Assembly: GCA_017534365.1 (NCBI GenBank)
Contig: JAFWCS010000185.1
Location: forward strand, 1 to 8,787
DNA: 8,787 bases
Reading direction: 5' to 3'
From: Clostridia bacterium
Lineage (GTDB): Bacteria; Bacillota; Clostridia; Oscillospirales; Acutalibacteraceae
The notes under the pieces were generated by a model. That model was given only the letters and a program-made list of their open reading frames with translations. It was not told where the DNA came from and did no database searches. The position numbers and the translations under genes were made by a program. Below, piece by piece: positions 5,775-8,787 of this stretch. Positions within the stretch are counted from its first letter, which is position 1, and every line of letters begins with the position of its first letter.

Positions 5775-7311
5775 GATATTCCGCCTCGGTATTCACCGAC
5801 CAGAGATTCGCTTTCTCCGTGCTGCCGGCGAGAATGTTTTTCACCGCCTCAAACGAGGTCGCCATGGAGTGGTCCATATTGTTGTAGCGGTGCTGGCCGT
5901 TGCGGCCGACGCAGAAGAGATTCTCAAACGTGTCCAGATACGCGACGAGCTGATCCATCTGCGCGTAGGTGTCAAAATAAGCGGGATAGGCCTTCTGCAC
6001 GCGCTCGCGGTGGCTGTCGAGCACCTGCGCGTCCGGCGCGAGCACGCCCATCGAGCGCAGCTCCCGCACGGCCAGGTCCACGCAGGCGGCTTCGTCGAGA
6101 TTCCAGAAGTCGTCGCCCTCGGCGCAGAAGTATTCCAGCCCGATCCAGACCGTGTGCTGCGGGTCCTTGACGAGATAGGGGGACCAGTTGTTGAAAATCT
6201 GGATGCGGCCGAGCTTGACGCCGACGTCCTGCACATAGATCCAGCAGTCCGGCACGATGTCGCCCAGCGTCGGGATGCCGGTTTCATTTTTTAAAGCGAG
6301 CTTGTCCACGAGCAGGCCGACCGTGACGAAATCGCGGTAGGGGAGCCCGGCGGCGATGCGCGCGGGCGCGGCGGGCACGGCGCTGCCCATACCGGCGACC
6401 AGATCCCTGACCGGCATGGAGGAGAGGAAGACGTCGCCTTCGATCAGCGTTTCTTCGCCGTTGACCAGGCACTTCACGCCGGTCACGCGGCCGCTCTCGG
6501 TCAGGATCTCCGTGACCTGATGACCGAAGCGGATCTCGCCGCCCAGATCAGTGAAGCGCCGACCGACTTCTTCCCAGAGCTGACCCTGGCCGAGCTTCGG
6601 ATAGACGAATTCCTCGATCAGCGAGGTTTCGACCTTGCGGTCCTTCTGCGGCAGGACCTTGCCGACCATATCCTTGAGCACTGCGAGAATCGAAAGCCCC
6701 TTCACGCGCTGGGCACCCCAGTCGGCGGAGATTTCGCGCGGATGGCGGCCCCAGAGCTTCTCCGTGTAGCCCTCGAAAAACATGGAATAGAGCACCTTGC
6801 CGAAGCGGTTGATATAGAAGTTTTCGAGCGAGGTCTCTTCCTTTTTGGCGATCGTGGATTTCAGATAGCTGCAGCCGGCCTTGACCGTGCGCGGCAGCCC
6901 CATGTTGATGAAGGTCTGCGGCTTCATCGAAATGGGGTAATCAAAGAATTTATGCAGATAGTAAATGCGGGAAATGCGGCGGCGGATGAGCATGACCTCG
7001 TCCGTCTCCTCCGGATCCGGTCCGCCGGGCACCAGCGGCTTTTCGCGGCCGAGGAGCTTGTCGTCGATCGACGGTGCGCCCTGCGTGGGCAGGATCTCGT
7101 TCCAGAACGCCGTCACGCGCGGATCCTTTGAAAAGAAGCGGTGGCCGCCGATGTCCATGCGGTGGCCGTGATACTGCACGGTGCGGGAAATGCCGCCGAG
7201 CGCGTCGCTCTGCTCGAGGATCACGGCCTCCCAGTCCTTGCTCTGCCTGAGCAATTCATAGCCTGCGGTCAGCCCGGCCGGGCCGCCGCCGATGATAACG
7301 CAGCGTTTCAT
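5755..7311 (-). CDS. FAD-dependent oxidoreductase, protoporphyrinogen oxidase/UDP-galactopyranose mutase-like
   Basis: The 518-residue protein begins with an FAD-binding Rossmann fold: [10 protein letters not shown] (5-14), Glu33 at the end of the second strand (AVILEQ) and GGISRT (39-44). [11 protein letters not shown] (53-63) is typical of the COG1232 amine-oxidase/UDP-galactopyranose-mutase-like group. The C-terminal [15 protein letters not shown] (469-483) is the second flavin-contacting motif. Length and both ends look complete. I chose ATG 7309-7311 because the FAD strand starts at once and a G-rich GGGGG site precedes it; a longer in-frame extension would begin inside the hairpin leader. 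No haem genes are nearby, while a GT-C-like membrane protein follows with a 20-bp overlap. I therefore infer action on a nucleotide- or lipid-linked sugar in envelope glycan synthesis rather than porphyrin oxidation. The substrate is unknown. Confidence 0.85.
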   Translation of the reverse strand: MKRCVIIGGGPAGLTAGYELLRQSKDWEAVILEQSDALGGISRTVQYHGHRMDIGGHRFFSKDPRVTAFWNEILPTQGAPSIDDKLLGREKPLVPGGPDPEETDEVMLIRRRISRIYYLHKFFDYPISMKPQTFINMGLPRTVKAGCSYLKSTIAKKEETSLENFYINRFGKVLYSMFFEGYTEKLWGRHPREISADWGAQRVKGLSILAVLKDMVGKVLPQKDRKVETSLIEEFVYPKLGQGQLWEEVGRRFTDLGGEIRFGHQVTEILTESGRVTGVKCLVNGEETLIEGDVFLSSMPVRDLVAGMGSAVPAAPARIAAGLPYRDFVTVGLLVDKLALKNETGIPTLGDIVPDCWIYVQDVGVKLGRIQIFNNWSPYLVKDPQHTVWIGLEYFCAEGDDFWNLDEAACVDLAVRELRSMGVLAPDAQVLDSHRERVQKAYPAYFDTYAQMDQLVAYLDTFENLFCVGRNGQHRYNNMDHSMATSFEAVKNILAGSTEKANLWSVNTEAEYHETDKK

Positions 7312-7336
7312 AAGTTCCCCCAAAATACGAAAATCA

Positions 7337-7363
7337 GGGAACGCCGGGGGCGCCGACGTTCCC
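7337..7363 (-). promoter_or_regulatory. hairpin at the 5' end of the FAD oxidoreductase mRNA
   Basis: On the minus strand GGGAACG (7357-7363) pairs with CGTTCCC (7337-7343), extended inward by four more pairs (one G-U) to an 11-bp stem with the 5-nt loop CGCCC. It would begin about 3 nt after the predicted start near 7366. The T-rich stretch after it is interrupted, so it is a poor terminator, though it might stop read-through from the lipoprotein gene. A 5'-terminal mRNA-stabilising hairpin or an attenuator are both possible. Confidence 0.5.
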
Positions 7364-7372
7364 GTCAATCAA

Positions 7373-7401
7373 ATTATACCATCCTGTCAAAGAAAATGCA
7401 A
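7373..7401 (-). promoter_or_regulatory. housekeeping promoter of the FAD oxidoreductase/GT-C unit
   Basis: On the minus strand TTGCAT (7396-7401) and TATAAT (7373-7378) are separated by an optimal 17 bp. A second -35-like TTGACA lies within the spacer but is too close to the -10 to be used with it. The start would be near 7366, giving a leader of about 55 nt. Confidence 0.8.
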
Positions 7402-7423
7402 CCGAGAAAGCATGACGATTTTA

Positions 7424-8566
7424 TTAACAATTCACAATTTGCTTCTCGACGGTCACCGCTTCGTCGCGCACGCCGGCGAGCGCGGCTTGCGGCACGGGCA
7501 GAAGCGTGATCCAGCTCGCCATGTCGCAGGTGCCGACCTCCGGCCGTTCCGCGGTGATAATCACCTTGCCGTTGACGAATTGCGCCTCCCGGTAGCGGTG
7601 GGAGCCGCTGCTTTCGGTCGTCTGCACGAGGATCAGCGCATTTACGGCAAAGAAGGCGTCGTCATAATACGACATCCAGTCGGCAAAGCCGGCAGTGCCG
7701 TCCGCCGGCTGGGTCATGCCGTATGCGGGGTTGACGGCGTTGGGAGATTTCGACCCGAGGCCGAGTGATTCCCGGTTGACTTCATAAAACCGGACCAGCT
7801 CCGCGCGGCTGCGCAGGATCGTCACGGGCGGCTGGACGAAGGACACATACTCTTGCGGATAGATGCGGATGAAGCGCGGGGAGAGATCCGCCGGCTGCCG
7901 CGCAGCCGCCGTCGGTTCCTCCGCAAAGGTCACGTCCGGCGTTTCCAGGGCCGGCATGGTTTTCGGCATGGGCTTTGTGGTTGTGCGTTCCGCCGGCGGG
8001 ATCGGGTTTTTCGTTGTCGGCACGGGGTCGAGATCGCGCACAAGAACGGTGACGTCCGCGGCGTCTGCCGGTGCCTTGTCTTTCGGCAGCGCGACCAGCG
8101 TCAGCCAGTCCTGCAGCCCGTCGTCTGCGGGGTCAAAATTTTTGCGCAGGAGCGTGAGCGCGCCGTTCTCATATTCTGCCGTTTCGTATTCGCTTTGGCT
8201 GCAGCCCTCTTCGGTCAGCACGAGCAGCACGGCGCTTTTTTCAAAGAACGCCGCATCCAGCAGCGCGTCTGCCGCGCCGGCAAAGGCCTGCCAGTCGGCG
8301 CTTTCCGTGGTCTCCGGCGGGAGCTGCAGCTGCGCGATCGCCTGCGCATAAGCGGCGGGGGAGTCGGCGGCGAGCACCTGCGGCGCTGCGCCGGTATGCG
8401 CCGTGCGTGAGATGCGCACGGCGCGTGCAAATTCCACTGCGTTTGCCGCAGCGGCGGTCGTCTGCCCGTCCGGATCAGATGCCGGCAGGGTCGGCTGCGC
8501 CGTGCCGCAGGCGGTCAGGCCGCAGAGCAGCAGGACGGAGAGCAAAATTAAAAAACGGCGTTTCAT
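7424..8566 (-). CDS. lipoprotein with two copies of one domain
   Basis: The 380-residue product starts with Lys-Arg-Arg, a hydrophobic stretch and the lipobox LTAC (17-20), so it should be lipidated at Cys20 and face outward on the membrane. It then shows two related halves. The first has DAAFFEKSAVLLVL (105-118), ENGALTLL (133-140) and DWLTLVALP (153-161). The second has DDAFFAVNALILVQ (302-315), VNGKVIIT (331-338) and SWITLLPVP (351-359). This resembles the PrcB C-terminal-type beta domains common in Firmicutes lipoproteins, though I cannot confirm the family. A Pro/Thr-rich linker (about 180-222) joins them. I chose ATG 8564-8566 because AAAGG is about 9 nt upstream; an in-frame ATG three codons earlier (8573-8575) abuts that site. 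It follows the gene at the right edge by 52 bp and is probably cotranscribed with it. Function is unknown; binding or sensing at the surface is the simplest guess. Confidence 0.8.
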   Translation of the reverse strand: MKRRFLILLSVLLLCGLTACGTAQPTLPASDPDGQTTAAAANAVEFARAVRISRTAHTGAAPQVLAADSPAAYAQAIAQLQLPPETTESADWQAFAGAADALLDAAFFEKSAVLLVLTEEGCSQSEYETAEYENGALTLLRKNFDPADDGLQDWLTLVALPKDKAPADAADVTVLVRDLDPVPTTKNPIPPAERTTTKPMPKTMPALETPDVTFAEEPTAAARQPADLSPRFIRIYPQEYVSFVQPPVTILRSRAELVRFYEVNRESLGLGSKSPNAVNPAYGMTQPADGTAGFADWMSYYDDAFFAVNALILVQTTESSGSHRYREAQFVNGKVIITAERPEVGTCDMASWITLLPVPQAALAGVRDEAVTVEKQIVNC

Positions 8567-8618
8567 TGTGCGCATCCTTTCTTTGGCAACACCGCGCGTG
8601 GAGCGGAATTGCGCTTCG

Positions 8619-8787
8619 TCAGTTGTTCGGATTGTAGGGGCCGGAGACGGCTGCAGTTCCGTTCGCGCGGCGCGTAACGGATCTGACCTTCAGGTTCGCA
8701 TCCAGCTTGACGGTGATCGATTCCGTCTGCGTGTTGAAAAATACTTCAAACCCGTCGGTGTTTGTCTGCGCGTCGTGGGTGTTCACA
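8619..8787 (-). CDS. C-terminal end of an unrecognised protein (runs off right edge)
   Basis: An open frame enters from the right edge and ends at TGA (8619-8621), giving 55 full codons. The visible tail includes GFEVFFNTQTESITVKLD, then a basic VRSVTRR and a Gly/Ser/Asn/Pro-rich end (GPYNPNN). The alternating hydrophobic pattern suggests beta strands, as in a secreted or surface domain. I do not recognise it. Codon use is GC-rich as in the neighbours, and it lies 52 bp upstream of the lipoprotein in the same direction, which supports a shared operon. Confidence 0.55.
   Translation of the reverse strand, partial: VNTHDAQTNTDGFEVFFNTQTESITVKLDANLKVRSVTRRANGTAAVSGPYNPNN

Noticed and set aside
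4452..6170. A long plus-strand frame rich in Gln/Arg/Glu opposite the membrane-protein gene
   Set aside because: Its low-complexity composition is the reverse complement of Ala/Leu-rich membrane segments, and the minus strand has clear family motifs and a sensible start.

Overview
The window looks like chromosomal DNA of a GC-rich, endospore-forming, Gram-positive anaerobe of the Clostridia, most likely a gut Oscillospiraceae-type organism. This rests on a SpoIIP-like sporulation protein behind a sigma-E-like promoter, AGGAGG-type ribosome binding sites, TTGCAT/TATAAT housekeeping promoters, GC-rich third codon positions and a Thr/Pro-rich lipoprotein. The taxonomy is inferred from gene content; no rRNA or tRNA gene is present. 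I see no transposon, CRISPR array or phage gene.

Left block (1-2374, minus strand): a sugar-metabolism operon reading off the left edge. Its first gene encodes a 673-residue fusion of a xylose-isomerase-like TIM-barrel epimerase/isomerase and a Gfo/Idh/MocA NAD(P)-dependent sugar dehydrogenase. A second, separate Gfo/Idh/MocA gene follows 19 bp later and is cut by the window edge just after its catalytic Glu-Lys. A strong promoter with an extended -10 precedes the operon. Two dehydrogenases plus an isomerase suggest a keto-sugar route (inositol/inosose-like or 3-keto-glycoside-like); the substrate cannot be told from sequence.

Central non-coding region (2375-2838): about 460 bp that is far from empty. 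On the minus strand it contains a promoter-like TATAAT, about 235 nt able to form several long hairpins, and a terminator-like stem with a T6 tract, so it may encode a structured small RNA independent of the sugar operon. Behind that promoter lie three TTACAA hexamers at exact 11-bp steps and an inverted repeat, which resemble a PhoB/OmpR-family binding site. On the plus strand a sigma-E-like promoter sits directly before the spoIIP-like gene.

Plus-strand pair (2839-4346): the spoIIP-like amidase gene, then a small secreted/anchored protein of unknown function that starts at TTG in a 4-bp overlap. The second frame runs 195 bp into the 3' end of the convergent gene.

Right block (4152-8787, minus strand): a two-gene envelope-polysaccharide-like unit, with an FAD oxidoreductase of the protoporphyrinogen oxidase/UDP-galactopyranose mutase type followed, with a 20-bp overlap, by a polytopic GT-C-like membrane protein. 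It has its own promoter and a hairpin at the 5' end of the mRNA. Upstream lie a lipoprotein with two copies of one domain and the C-terminal end of an unknown gene.

The most unusual items are the isomerase-dehydrogenase fusion, the candidate structured RNA with its neighbouring 11-bp repeats, and the convergent coding overlap. No single dramatic new system is evident.
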